34,904 nt of DNA from Rhodospirillaceae bacterium. GTDB taxonomy: Bacteria > Pseudomonadota > Alphaproteobacteria > UBA7985. The stretch is from positions 96,858 through 131,761 of the forward strand of contig PAGB01000006.1 in assembly GCA_002711265.1 (NCBI GenBank). Direction: 5' to 3'. The position numbers were made by a program, and so were the translations under genes. Below, piece after piece: positions 17,908 through 25,259 of this stretch (its first letter is position 1; each line of letters opens with the position of its first letter). The notes beneath the pieces are model-generated. The model had not been told where the DNA came from, ran no database searches, and worked only from the letters and a program-made list of their open reading frames with translations.

Positions 17908-18198
17908 TCAGGACCCCGGCGTGAAGGCTTCGTCGCCCATGATGGTGACGACGTTGGATTCCAGGATGGCGCCTGCAGCAGCACGCTTGGCCCGCAGTTC
18001 CTCATGGGTCGCAAAGGCCTTCATGGCTTCGGGAGAGTCGAACTCGATGATCACCATCATCTTGTTGTCGTCTTCCTTGGTGGCACCGGCAAACACCAGA
18101 CGTGCGCCGAGGGCGTTCAGCTCGGCTTCGTTTTCGAAATACATTTCCTTCCATGGCTTGAAACCGCGTTCCAGATCCTGAGTCAGTTGGACAAACAT
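17908..18198 (-). CDS. Small protein, probable dimeric alpha/beta-barrel fold; function unknown
   Basis: A 96-residue protein that looks like a ferredoxin-like dimeric alpha/beta barrel (Dabb/DUF3764-like). It has a strand (FVQLTQDL), a helix with FKPWKEMYFENEAEL, a central strand ARLVFAGATKEDDNKMMVIIEFDSPEAMKAFATHEE typical of such folds, and a C-terminal strand VVTIMGDE. There are no cysteines and no signal peptide. The exact family is uncertain and I assign no reaction. AAGGGAG precedes the ATG by 8 bases, much like the ribosome binding site of hup. It appears to be a single-gene unit, divergent from the GNAT gene. Confidence 0.7.
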   Translation of the reverse strand: MFVQLTQDLERGFKPWKEMYFENEAELNALGARLVFAGATKEDDNKMMVIIEFDSPEAMKAFATHEELRAKRAAAGAILESNVVTIMGDEAFTPGS

Positions 18199-18355
18199 GC
18201 TTTGGTCTCCCTTGAAGACGTTTGGTTCTCTAGTGAGGTAAGTGTGATCGCATTAGCTTTGTGTCGCAATCGCTTTGAATCGGTCCGGGATGAGCAATTT
18301 GGGCAGTTTTGACTTCCGCGTATCAGCGGTGACCGGTAGCCGGTGCACGGGCGGG

Positions 18356-18383
18356 TGGACCCTGCGGTTTTGCGCCCTACTAT
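18356..18383 (+). promoter_or_regulatory. Candidate promoter of the GNAT gene
   Basis: TGGACC (18356-18361) and TACTAT (18378-18383) are separated by 16 bases, with the -10 box about 37 bases before the ATG. The design resembles the tRNA-Arg promoter candidate at 22772-22799, which supports both. Confidence 0.35.
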
Positions 18384-18420
18384 GGCGTCAGCCTTGACTG
18401 TGCAGCACAGGGGACGAACC

Positions 18421-18873
18421 ATGACTGACGCCATCAACATTCGCCCACTCCGCCGCGAGGACCACGCCTATTGGGCGCGGCTGTGGACCGGCTATCTCGA
18501 GTTCTATGAAACCGAGCTGAGCCAAGAGATATACCGGGTCTCGTTCGAGCGCCTGCTGACCGATGATCCGCACGAGTACAGCGGATTGATCGCCGAGGTC
18601 GACGGCCAGCCTGTCGGGCTGGCTCATTTCCTGTTTCACCGGTCCATGTGGACCGTCGAGAACACCTGTTATCTCATGGATCTGTTCGTTGATCCAACCA
18701 TCCGGGGCAAGGGCGTTGGCCGCGCGCTGATCGAGGCTGTGCACTCTGCGGCCAAGGCGGCCGGGGTCACCGAGACCTACTGGCAGACGCAGGAGTTCAA
18801 TTACAAAGGCCGCATGCTCTATGATCAGGTGGCCAGTCGAACGCCCTTCATCATCTATTCCAAGGAAGACTGA
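18421..18873 (+). CDS. GNAT family N-acetyltransferase
   Basis: A 150-residue single-domain GNAT protein. Motif A is present as LMDLFVDPTIRGKGVGRALIEAV (split here: LMDLFVDPTI then RGKGVG at 95-100), the acetyl-CoA pyrophosphate loop. Motif B follows with ETYWQTQEFNYKGRMLYDQV. The N-terminal part INIRPLRREDHAYWARLW is the usual first strand and helix. Such enzymes acetylate amines of proteins, polyamines or small toxic molecules; the substrate is unknown. The start at 18421 is supported by AGGGGA 7 bases upstream. An open frame continues 78 bases upstream without similarity. It appears to be a single-gene unit. Confidence 0.88.
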   Translation: MTDAINIRPLRREDHAYWARLWTGYLEFYETELSQEIYRVSFERLLTDDPHEYSGLIAEVDGQPVGLAHFLFHRSMWTVENTCYLMDLFVDPTIRGKGVGRALIEAVHSAAKAAGVTETYWQTQEFNYKGRMLYDQVASRTPFIIYSKED

Positions 18874-18912
18874 GCCGGTGCGTCCCCGCCGGCGCTTGCC
18901 AAGGCCCTGGCC

Positions 18913-20010
18913 CTAGCGGTCGGCACACAGCATCCGGGTCGCCCGCTGGTCGAGGCCGGGCAGCGCACCGTGACCTCCGAAGCGGTATTCGAAATATTCG
19001 CTGGTGATCATGTCTGAGCGGCGCATCAGTGCCTGGTCCAAGGCCCGGGCATTGCCGACCGGAACGATGGTGTCGCGCGCGCCATGGTGGGTCTGCACCC
19101 GCTCGGGCAACAGGTCGGCAAAGTGCAGCGCCGAGCCACCCAGCAGCTGCATGCGCAGCTCTTCGAAGCGCGTCTGGCCGTCGTAGTAGGCCTCGACGAA
19201 GGTCCCGGGGAACCCGTAGTAGGGGCTGACTTCCTCGCCGCGCAGGTGCCCGATCACACCGTTGATCATGTCGGGATAGGTCAGCACGTCGGTCGGGCCA
19301 AAGACATTGACCACCCGATCAACCCGAGGATCACGGATTCCCAGCATCAGGGAGACGCCGCCCCCACGCGAATAGCCCCACGCGCTGACATCGTGGTCCT
19401 GCGCGCCGGGGTAGTTGTCCACGACGCCGGAGATCAGCGCCATCACATCGATGACGTCACGGTTGATCAGGCTCTTTTCGCCAGTGCTTTGGTAGGTGTC
19501 GTCGAAGATCCGCAGTTCTTCGCCGCGGAAGCTGGGGACAACCACGAAGAAGTCGGCGAGGCAGTCATCGACAAGTTCGAACGCCCAATCGCCTTCGATG
19601 CCGTCCCAACCGCCGTGGTTGAGCACCAGGATTGGCGCGGGCTGGCCGGGTCGATAGACCTGTGGGGTGCGGACGGCGGAGAAGTGGCGGTTGCCCTCCA
19701 CCCGCTGGCTGACAATGTCGAGCCGGAAGCCGTCGTCTTCGAAGCTGTCTTCAACCGTCCACCGCGTGGCTGGTGCAACGGGTTCCGCCCAGACGTCGAG
19801 GACGGCTTTTCGTTCAGCGGCGGTTGGCGGTGCGAAAATCCGCTGCAGGGATTCAGCCTGAGAAGGGCCGGCGAGGCCAAGCGCCACCGATGTTGCGCAG
19901 ATGACAGCCGCTCCGGCGGCCGACGCCGTGGGCTTCCAGTCGGACAGGGCGTCCGAAATCAGGGAGCATGCGGAGGCGAGAGGGGTGGGGGAGGCGTGGT
20001 GACGGGTCAT
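18913..20010 (-). CDS. Secreted alpha/beta hydrolase (peptidase S9/dienelactone hydrolase-like)
   Basis: A 365-residue protein with an N-terminal hydrophobic export segment (ending near LGLAGPSQA, about residues 45-52) and an alpha/beta-hydrolase domain. NHGGWDG (131-137) is the oxyanion-hole loop. GYSRGGG carries the nucleophile Ser214. The Asp in HHGARDTIVPVGN and the His in FGGHGALPG complete the triad. This resembles prolyl-oligopeptidase/dienelactone-type esterases; the substrate is unknown. The start chosen is ATG at 20010; a TTG 45 bases upstream also fits the frame but lacks a properly spaced ribosome binding site. The n-region is unusually long (about 30 residues) for a signal peptide. 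It lies downstream of the four-helix membrane protein on the same strand, 129 bp apart. Confidence 0.82.
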   Translation of the reverse strand: MTRHHASPTPLASACSLISDALSDWKPTASAAGAAVICATSVALGLAGPSQAESLQRIFAPPTAAERKAVLDVWAEPVAPATRWTVEDSFEDDGFRLDIVSQRVEGNRHFSAVRTPQVYRPGQPAPILVLNHGGWDGIEGDWAFELVDDCLADFFVVVPSFRGEELRIFDDTYQSTGEKSLINRDVIDVMALISGVVDNYPGAQDHDVSAWGYSRGGGVSLMLGIRDPRVDRVVNVFGPTDVLTYPDMINGVIGHLRGEEVSPYYGFPGTFVEAYYDGQTRFEELRMQLLGGSALHFADLLPERVQTHHGARDTIVPVGNARALDQALMRRSDMITSEYFEYRFGGHGALPGLDQRATRMLCADR

Positions 20011-20102
20011 GGTGCTGCTCGGTTCCGGGTTGTGGTGGATCGTGTCATTCCCCAACCTTACACAACGCGGAACCGAAAGCGTTTACAAGCCCTTGCCCAG
20101 AT

Positions 20103-20127
20103 CTCACCTTTTTATTTCAAAGGCGAG
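20103..20127 (-). terminator. Stem-loop after the four-helix membrane protein gene
   Basis: On the minus strand CTCGCCTTT pairs with AAAGGTGAG (9 bp, one G-T) around the 7-base loop GAAATAA. It begins 13 bases after the stop codon. No U run follows, but the position is right for a terminator separating this gene from the hydrolase gene. Confidence 0.45.
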
Positions 20128-20139
20128 CGTTTGTTCAGT

Positions 20140-20568
20140 CTACTTCGCGTTCAACTTGGAAAGGCAGGCGATCAAAGTGATCAGCGGGATCAGCATGAAC
20201 AGGGCGGCGAAGATGTTGAAGCCGCTGAAACCATTGTACCCGTAGGTGCTTGCCATGCCCCCCGCAATGAACTGCGTGCCCATGACGGCGGCGACAGCGA
20301 TGGCGCCGATGCGGGCCCGAGCCGGGTTCGCGGCCAACAAGCCGAGGAAGAGGAGGATCGCGCCCATGCCGAGCATGTGGGCAAACCACACCACTTCGAC
20401 GACCACGGCGATGTTCAGCTCGCGCTCGGTCAGTTCGCCCGCCCAGAAGGTGCTGGCAGAGTTCGCTGCCTGCCCCGAGACCAGCGCGAACCCGGTGAAC
20501 AGAACCAGAAAGGCGCCCATGGCCATGAGCCAGAACCGTGTATTCAGAATTGTGCTGAGAAGTTGCAT
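20140..20568 (-). CDS. Unknown small integral membrane protein with four predicted helices
   Basis: A 142-residue protein with four hydrophobic segments: FWLMAMGAFLVLFTGFALV (12-30), VVEVVWFAHMLGMGAILLFL (about 57-76), a third at IGAIAVAAVMGTQFIAGGM and a fourth at FAALFMLIPLITLIACL. The second segment contains a single His in WFAHMLGMG. I do not recognise the family. AAGGGGA lies 7 bases before the ATG at 20568, which decides the start against an in-frame upstream codon. It is divergent from the Old Yellow Enzyme homologue, and the 221-bp spacer holds an AT-rich palindrome, so the two may be co-regulated. It is followed by a stem-loop. Confidence 0.72.
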   Translation of the reverse strand: MQLLSTILNTRFWLMAMGAFLVLFTGFALVSGQAANSASTFWAGELTERELNIAVVVEVVWFAHMLGMGAILLFLGLLAANPARARIGAIAVAAVMGTQFIAGGMASTYGYNGFSGFNIFAALFMLIPLITLIACLSKLNAK

Positions 20569-20612
20569 CAGAGTTCCCCTTGAATGATGCCGTAAAGATC
20601 GCATACGCATTC

Positions 20613-20641
20613 ACTAATTTAGTAAGTGTGTCCAACTAATT
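20613..20641. promoter_or_regulatory. Operator-like AT-rich palindrome between divergent genes
   Basis: ACTAATTTAGT (20613-20623) is a perfect palindrome around its central base. A further half site, ACTAAT (20635-20640), occurs exactly 22 bp after the first one, two helical turns on the same DNA face. This AT-rich element stands out in a GC-rich spacer, 45 bp upstream of the membrane protein gene and about 150 bp upstream of the OYE gene. It resembles a binding site of a HxlR, MarR or TetR-type regulator; the regulator is not in the window. Confidence 0.4.
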
Positions 20642-20789
20642 GCCGCGAGCGAGACCCATTTCTCACTTGCGACCCCGGCCCGTCTGCCGATCTTTCGTTG
20701 TCCGCGTTTGATTTTAGTGCACTTTGTTTGTGGAGTTTTGCCACCGATCCTTTCAGACCGGCGGGCCAACAGAATTGGATCTTTCGTCT

Positions 20790-21923
20790 ATGCGTTCTTC
20801 GAAGCTGTTTTCGCCGATCACCCTGGGCGGGATCGAACTGAGCAACCGGATCGTGGTGGCGCCCATGTGCCAGTACAGCGCCGACGACGGCAGCGCCACC
20901 GACTGGCACCTGATGCACCTGGGTCAGTTCGCGGTCAGCGGTGTGGGCCTGATCCTCGTGGAAGCCACCGGCGTCAGCCCGGAGGCGCGGATTTCCCCCG
21001 GCTGTCTGGGGCTGTGGTCCGACGAGAATCAGGAGGCTTTGGCCCGCGTGGTCGGGTTCTGCCGCGACTACGGCAACGCGACCATGGGCATTCAGCTGGC
21101 CCACGCCGGACGCAAGGCCTCGACCGATCTGCCTTGGTACGGCGGTGCGCCGATCCCGGCAGCCGACCCTCGGGGCTGGCAGACCGTTGCCCCCTCTGCC
21201 GCGGCTTACAACGAGGCCTTCGAGACCCCGACCGCGCTGGACGATGACGGGCTGGCGAAGATCGTCGATGACTTTGTTGCAGCGGCTCGGCGGGCCGATG
21301 AAATCGGCTTTGACGTGGTCGAGGTGCACATGGCCCACGGCTACCTGATGCACCAGTTCCTGTCACCGCTGAGCAACCAGCGTAACGACGCATACGGCGG
21401 CGCGCTGGAAGGGCGGATGCGGTTCCCGCTGGAGGTTTTTGCCGCCGTTCGTGCGGTCTGGCCGAAGACCAAGGCGCTGGGCGTGCGGATCTCCGCCACC
21501 GACTGGGTCGAGGGGTCTAGCTGGACGGTCGAGGAAGCCAGCCGCTTTACCGCCGCACTCTATGCTGCCGGCGCCGACTTCATCGATGTATCGAGCGGCG
21601 GCAACTCACCGGCGCAGCAGATCGAGGCTGGCCCCGGCTATCAGACCGGCTTTGCTGCAACCATCCGGCGCGAGGTCGGGATTCCGACCATGGCGGTGGG
21701 GCAGATCACGGAGCCACGGCAGGCTGAAGCCATCCTGCGGTCCGGTCAGGCGGATATGGTCGCGCTGGCCCGTGGCATGCTGTTCAACCCGCGTTGGGCC
21801 TGGCACGCGGCGGAGGCGCTCGACGCCGAGGCGACCTTTGCCCCCCAATACATGCGATCGAGCCGGGCGCTGCGCGGTGAACCGGTGCCCGGGAACCCGC
21901 CGGTCAAGGCGCGCAAGGACTGA
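20790..21923 (+). CDS. NADH:flavin oxidoreductase of the Old Yellow Enzyme (YqjM/XenA) class
   Basis: A 377-residue FMN-containing TIM-barrel ene-reductase. Cys27 in APMCQYSADDG is the flavin-tuning Cys of the YqjM/XenA class. IQLAHAGRKAS is the conserved FMN/substrate region, and VHMAHGYLMHQFLSPLSN carries the HxxH substrate-binding pair (H180, H183) in place of the His-Asn of classical OYE. Other marks are GVRISATDWVEG, DVSSGG and ALARGMLFNPRW near the phosphate site. Relatives reduce activated C=C bonds of enals, enones and quinone-like electrophiles with NAD(P)H. ATG at 20790 (MRSSKLFSPITLGG) fits the family start; the ribosome binding site is weak. It is convergent with the VOC gene, 7 bp apart. 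Confidence 0.92.
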   Translation: MRSSKLFSPITLGGIELSNRIVVAPMCQYSADDGSATDWHLMHLGQFAVSGVGLILVEATGVSPEARISPGCLGLWSDENQEALARVVGFCRDYGNATMGIQLAHAGRKASTDLPWYGGAPIPAADPRGWQTVAPSAAAYNEAFETPTALDDDGLAKIVDDFVAAARRADEIGFDVVEVHMAHGYLMHQFLSPLSNQRNDAYGGALEGRMRFPLEVFAAVRAVWPKTKALGVRISATDWVEGSSWTVEEASRFTAALYAAGADFIDVSSGGNSPAQQIEAGPGYQTGFAATIRREVGIPTMAVGQITEPRQAEAILRSGQADMVALARGMLFNPRWAWHAAEALDAEATFAPQYMRSSRALRGEPVPGNPPVKARKD

Positions 21924-21930
21924 GGCGCTA

Positions 21931-22347
21931 CTAGTCGTCTCGACCGGGCTCGTCTGGGTTACTGGAAAACAGGGCGATTTTGTTACCCTGCGGGTCGCGC
22001 AGATAACCGACATAGAACCGAGGGCCATAGGCGGCTCGGAACCCCGGCGCACCTTCATCACTGCCTCCAGCAGCCAGTGCGGCGGCGTGCAGCGCCCTGA
22101 CCTGCGCCTGATTGCTGGCTTCGAAGGCCACCATGCTGCCGTTTCCTGCCGAGGCTGGGGCCCCGTCGAAGGGTGGATTGACGTAGAATTCGGGCAGGGC
22201 AGGACAGCCGGGAGATTTCCGGGTCAGGGCGAAACTGAGCCCCTCCTCACTCTCTTCGAGACCATAGCCCAGGGCGGGCAGGAACGCCGTGTAGAACCGC
22301 TCCGCACGGGCGATGTCGGACGCGCCGACAGACAGGTAGGCAATCAC
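21931..22347 (-). CDS. VOC family protein (glyoxalase/bleomycin resistance-like)
   Basis: A 138-residue vicinal-oxygen-chelate protein with the usual two beta-alpha-beta-beta-beta halves. The N-terminal half begins IAYLSVGASDIARAERFYTA and the C-terminal half ends YVGYLRDPQGNKIALFSS, with the family-typical DPxGN. These proteins are often small metalloenzymes or binding proteins; no substrate can be named. The start is GTG at 22347, supported by a good GGAGG 8 bases upstream; there is no ATG in frame nearby. It ends 7 bp from the convergent OYE homologue. Confidence 0.85.
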   Translation of the reverse strand: MIAYLSVGASDIARAERFYTAFLPALGYGLEESEEGLSFALTRKSPGCPALPEFYVNPPFDGAPASAGNGSMVAFEASNQAQVRALHAAALAAGGSDEGAPGFRAAYGPRFYVGYLRDPQGNKIALFSSNPDEPGRDD

Positions 22348-22672
22348 GCATCAATCCTCCGTTGCGATGGGGTTATCAAAGTATCCGGCGGCGGCGTGTG
22401 TCACGGAAAAACGGCCGGCAGGGACCATGAGGTGAATCTCGGTTGTTCCGGGCAGCACGATACCGGGTTCACCCATGGCTTACCACTGCGCCAGGTTCTC
22501 GGGCGGCAGGTCATCGCCAGTGATGGCCACCACGCCGCTAGCATGAGTCAGCAGCACGTCATCGGCGGTGTAAACGCCGTCCGTGCCCCCGGCCTGTGCT
22601 TACCGCCTGCGCCTAGAGGCGACTGGTTTTGCAGCATGTGTGCTTTGTCAGGGCGGGTACCGGGTGGGGTGA
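22348..22672. other. Intergenic region with a possible degraded coding remnant
   Basis: The 325 bp between the VOC gene and tRNA-Arg contain no recognised gene. On the minus strand, one frame from 22599 to 22351 is interrupted by a single TAA (22480-22482); see the pseudogene entry. The rest (about 22600-22672) shows nothing I can interpret, and I found no clear terminator for the tRNA. Confidence 0.4.
22351..22599 (-). pseudogene. Possible gene remnant or small ORF upstream of the VOC gene
   Basis: On the minus strand a 39-codon open stretch without a start codon (containing TADDVLLTHASGVVAITGDD) ends at TAA 22480-22482. It continues in the same frame into a 41-codon ORF starting ATG at 22476 (MGEPGIVLPGTTEIH) and ending TGA at 22351-22353, 3 bases before the VOC start codon. 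The amino-acid make-up looks protein-like, but I recognise no family. It may be a decayed gene, a short leader peptide coupled to the VOC gene, or chance in GC-rich DNA. Confidence 0.25.
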
Positions 22673-22746
22673 TGGACCATACAGGATTCGAACCTGTGGC
22701 CTTCCGATTAGGAATCGGACGCTCTATCCTGCTGAGCTAATGGTCC
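22673..22746 (-). tRNA. tRNA-Arg (anticodon CCT)
   Basis: A 74-nt cloverleaf on the minus strand. The 5' strand GGACCAT pairs with ATGGTCC plus discriminator A. The D arm has AGCTCAGCAGGATAGAGC. The anticodon stem TCCGA/TCGGA encloses loop TTCCTAA, so the anticodon is CCT, which reads AGG. The T arm CAGGTTCGAATCCTG has the standard TTCGAAT loop. The 3' CCA is not encoded. A candidate promoter with TATGAT lies 25 bases upstream. Confidence 0.97.
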
Positions 22747-22771
22747 TCTTCGGGTCTGCAGACCGGCGTGC

Positions 22772-22799
22772 ATCATAGTCGGTAAATCGGCGCCGTCCA
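22772..22799 (-). promoter_or_regulatory. Candidate promoter of tRNA-Arg
   Basis: On the minus strand TGGACG (22794-22799) and TATGAT (22772-22777) are separated by 16 bases. The -10 box ends 25 bases before the tRNA 5' end. The -10 box matches the sigma-70 consensus at 5 of 6 positions and the -35 box at 4 of 6. Confidence 0.5.
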
Positions 22800-22842
22800 C
22801 GATGGCCTTTCACAAAATCCCGGTTTGGCAGACCCGGACTGA

Positions 22843-23796
22843 CTACCAGGCCTTTGCGGCCTCGACTGCTGCAGTCAGGGCTTCGGTGATCGCGGGCTCG
22901 GCCGCGGAATGCCCCGCTTGCTGCACCACCTTCAGGTCAAGGCTGGGCCAGCGCTGTTGCAGCTCAAAGGCCCCGGAGAGCGGACAGATCATGTCGAACC
23001 GACCGTGGACCAGCACACCGGGGAAGTCGAAGCCACCCTCGGGAACGTACGACAGCGCGCCGCGTTCAGCGTCGTCGAAAAAGCAGTCATGGGCGAGGTA
23101 ATGCGCCTCGCAGCGGGCCATGCGCCAGGCCGCCTCCGACGCGCCGAAAGACCCGCCCCCGGCCAGCGAGGAACAGGCCGATTCATAGCGCGTCCACGCT
23201 TCCCCGGCCGACAGCCGTACCCGACGGTCTCGGTCGTCCAGCCGGTCGCGGTAACCCGCAAGCGGGTCGTCGCGCCGATCCTCGGGCAGGGCCTCCAGCC
23301 AGCGGTGGTGGGCGTCGGGGTAGAACCGGCTCAGTCCGTCGAGGAACCACTCCCGGTCTGCACGCCGACCGAGGAACAGCCCGCGCAGCACCAGCCCGCG
23401 CACGCTGTCCGGGTGCTGGCCCGCGTAGGCCAGTGCCAGCGTGGCGCCCCAGGACCCGCCGAACACCAGCCATTGATCAACCCCGAAATGGCGGCGCAGT
23501 GCCTCGGTGTCGGCGACGAGGTGCCAGGTGGTGTTGGCCCGCAACCCGCCCCCGGGGGTCGAGCGCCCCGCCCCGCGCTGGTCGAACTGGATCACCCGGT
23601 AGTGGCTGAGGTCGAAGAAGCGCCGGGTCCAGGCGTTGGCCCCCGCGCCGGGACCACCATGCAGGCAGACCACAGGCACGCCCTCCGGGTTGCCCGCCTG
23701 CTCGTAGTAAAGGCTGTGCCCGTCCGAGACCGGGAGATAACCGCGGTCGTAGGCCTGTTCGCCCTGTTCGCGTTTTGAGTGTTCGACCTTATCCAT
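22843..23796 (-). CDS. pip: Proline iminopeptidase
   Basis: A 317-residue cytoplasmic alpha/beta hydrolase of peptidase family S33 that removes N-terminal proline from peptides. LHGGPGAG (45-52) is the oxyanion motif of the family and FDQRGAGRSTP (71-81) follows it. GGSWGATLALAYA carries the nucleophile Ser115. The Asp in HGRFDMICP and the His in AGHSAAEP complete the triad. The length agrees with bacterial proline iminopeptidases (about 315). I chose ATG at 23796, with AGGG 7 bases upstream; a TTG 30 bases earlier is in frame but lies close to the divergent pmbA ribosome binding site. Only 51 bp separate the two divergent starts, so their promoters must overlap or interlock. Confidence 0.93.
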   Translation of the reverse strand: MDKVEHSKREQGEQAYDRGYLPVSDGHSLYYEQAGNPEGVPVVCLHGGPGAGANAWTRRFFDLSHYRVIQFDQRGAGRSTPGGGLRANTTWHLVADTEALRRHFGVDQWLVFGGSWGATLALAYAGQHPDSVRGLVLRGLFLGRRADREWFLDGLSRFYPDAHHRWLEALPEDRRDDPLAGYRDRLDDRDRRVRLSAGEAWTRYESACSSLAGGGSFGASEAAWRMARCEAHYLAHDCFFDDAERGALSYVPEGGFDFPGVLVHGRFDMICPLSGAFELQQRWPSLDLKVVQQAGHSAAEPAITEALTAAVEAAKAW

Positions 23797-23847
23797 GCTG
23801 CACCCTATATCTGTTGCGTACAGCAAGTTCTCAAGGTGAAAGCGAAC

Positions 23848-25203
23848 ATGACCCAGGCAAATCCCGCAACCGCCCTCGACCTCGAAGACCGAGTTGGGGC
23901 CCTGATCGACCGTGCGCGGGCCGAAGGCGCCGACGCTGCCGACGCCTCAGTCTTTGGCAGCGACCAGATTTCGGTGGGGCGCCGCATGGGGCAGATCGAG
24001 ACGCTGGAACGGGCTGATAGCGCCGGGGTCGACCTGAGGGTCTTCGTCGACGGCCAGATCGCGCAGGTCAGCGGCAGTGATCTGTCAGACCAGGGTCTGG
24101 CACGCCTTGCCGAGCGGGCTGTCGGCATGGCCCGCCACAGCCCGGCAGATCCCTTCGCCAGGCTGGCTGAGCCCGGGCAGGTGGTGACCCAATGGCCGAC
24201 GCTGGAAACCGCCGACCCCGTTGAGCCGTCGACCGACGGCCTGCTGGATATGGCGGAGGCCATGGAAGACGCCATGTTGTCGGTCGAGGGTGTGACCAAT
24301 TCCGGCGGCGTGTCGGCAGGCTGGACCAAATCTTCGCTGGTCATGGCCACGACCAACGGCTTCCTCGGCTCGGTGCAGGCGACCCGGTTCGGGATTTCCG
24401 GCAGCGCGATTGCCGGCAGCGGTGAGGCGCAGAAGCGTGACTTCGACTACGACCTCGCTGTCTTCGCCGAAGACCTTGGCGACCCGGCCGCCGTGGGGCG
24501 AGAGGCCGGGCGACGGGCGGTGAGCCAGCTCGGCGCACGCCCGGGTGCAACCGCCAAAGTGCCGGTGATTTTCGAGCCCCGGGTTGCCGTGCGCATGCTT
24601 GGGCTGCTGACCGGTGCCATCAACGGCGAGTCGGTGGTGCGCGGCACCAGCCTGCTCGCCGATCACGTTGGCGAGCTGGTGATTTCCCCCGGGCTGTCCG
24701 TGCACGAAGACCCGTTCAAGCCGCGCGGGCAGGGCAGCCGTCCCTTCGATGGAGAGGGCCTGCCGGTTCAGCCGCGCGCAATCTTCGAAGACGGCGTGCT
24801 GCAGACCCACCTGCACAACCTGGCGACTGCAGCTCAGGCCGGGGTCGAGCCCACGGGCCATGCCAGCCGCGCTGGCGCTTCGATCGGGGTCGGCCACGCC
24901 AACCTTTGGCTTAGCCCCGGTGCGGTGTCGGTCGAGGATATGCTGGCGGCAGCGGGTGAGGCCTTCTACGTCACCTCGCTGATGGGGCAGGGTGCGAATA
25001 TGATTACCGGAGACTACAGCCAGGGTGCGACTGGCTTCTGGGTCCGCGATGGCCAGCTTGCCGAACCGGTGGAAAGCATGTCGCTGGGCGGACGGTTACA
25101 GGATATGTGGCGGTCGATGTCTGCGGCCGATGATCTGACGTTCTTCGGCGGCATGGGTACACCGACGGTGCAGATGGACGGTCTAACCGTGGCTGGCGCC
25201 TGA
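23848..25203 (+). CDS. pmbA: PmbA/TldE family metalloprotease-associated protein
   Basis: A 451-residue PmbA (TldE) homologue. The N-terminal part carries the long helix RVGALIDRARAEGADAADA and the strand RRMGQIETLERADSAGVDLRV (shown in part), typical of the TldD/TldE superfamily. The C-terminal half carries HLHNLATAAQAG, MITGDYSQGATGFWVRDG and GGRLQDMW, the conserved close of TldE proteins. TldE forms a heterodimer with TldD, which supplies the metal site, and degrades or processes unfolded peptides and some modified peptides. No tldD is in the window. ATG at 23848 has AAGGTGA upstream. waaA follows 56 bp later on the same strand. In rhizobia I recall pmbA near a CysQ-like phosphatase, DUF4170 and waaA; here the phosphatase is absent between pmbA and waaA. 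Confidence 0.9.
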   Translation: MTQANPATALDLEDRVGALIDRARAEGADAADASVFGSDQISVGRRMGQIETLERADSAGVDLRVFVDGQIAQVSGSDLSDQGLARLAERAVGMARHSPADPFARLAEPGQVVTQWPTLETADPVEPSTDGLLDMAEAMEDAMLSVEGVTNSGGVSAGWTKSSLVMATTNGFLGSVQATRFGISGSAIAGSGEAQKRDFDYDLAVFAEDLGDPAAVGREAGRRAVSQLGARPGATAKVPVIFEPRVAVRMLGLLTGAINGESVVRGTSLLADHVGELVISPGLSVHEDPFKPRGQGSRPFDGEGLPVQPRAIFEDGVLQTHLHNLATAAQAGVEPTGHASRAGASIGVGHANLWLSPGAVSVEDMLAAAGEAFYVTSLMGQGANMITGDYSQGATGFWVRDGQLAEPVESMSLGGRLQDMWRSMSAADDLTFFGGMGTPTVQMDGLTVAGA

Positions 25204-25259
25204 GGGTGCGTGTGTGTGTCGGGTGCTGTGGTTGAGGACCGGGCTTTGAGAGAGGCATT

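Noticed and set aside
19084-20583. A 499-codon plus-strand frame opposite the hydrolase and membrane protein genes
   Set aside because: It is antisense to a protein with an intact catalytic triad and to a clear membrane protein, crosses the spacer between them, and shows no family motif.
21439-22740. A 433-codon plus-strand frame running from the OYE gene through the VOC gene into the tRNA
   Set aside because: It overlaps three supported features in the wrong frame or strand; its end lies inside tRNA-Arg.
22600-22746. Possible integration site at the 3' end of tRNA-Arg
   Set aside because: No integrase gene and no repeated copy of the tRNA end was seen in the window.
25207-25220. A short GT run before waaA
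   Set aside because: Too short to be a meaningful microsatellite or regulatory element on this evidence.
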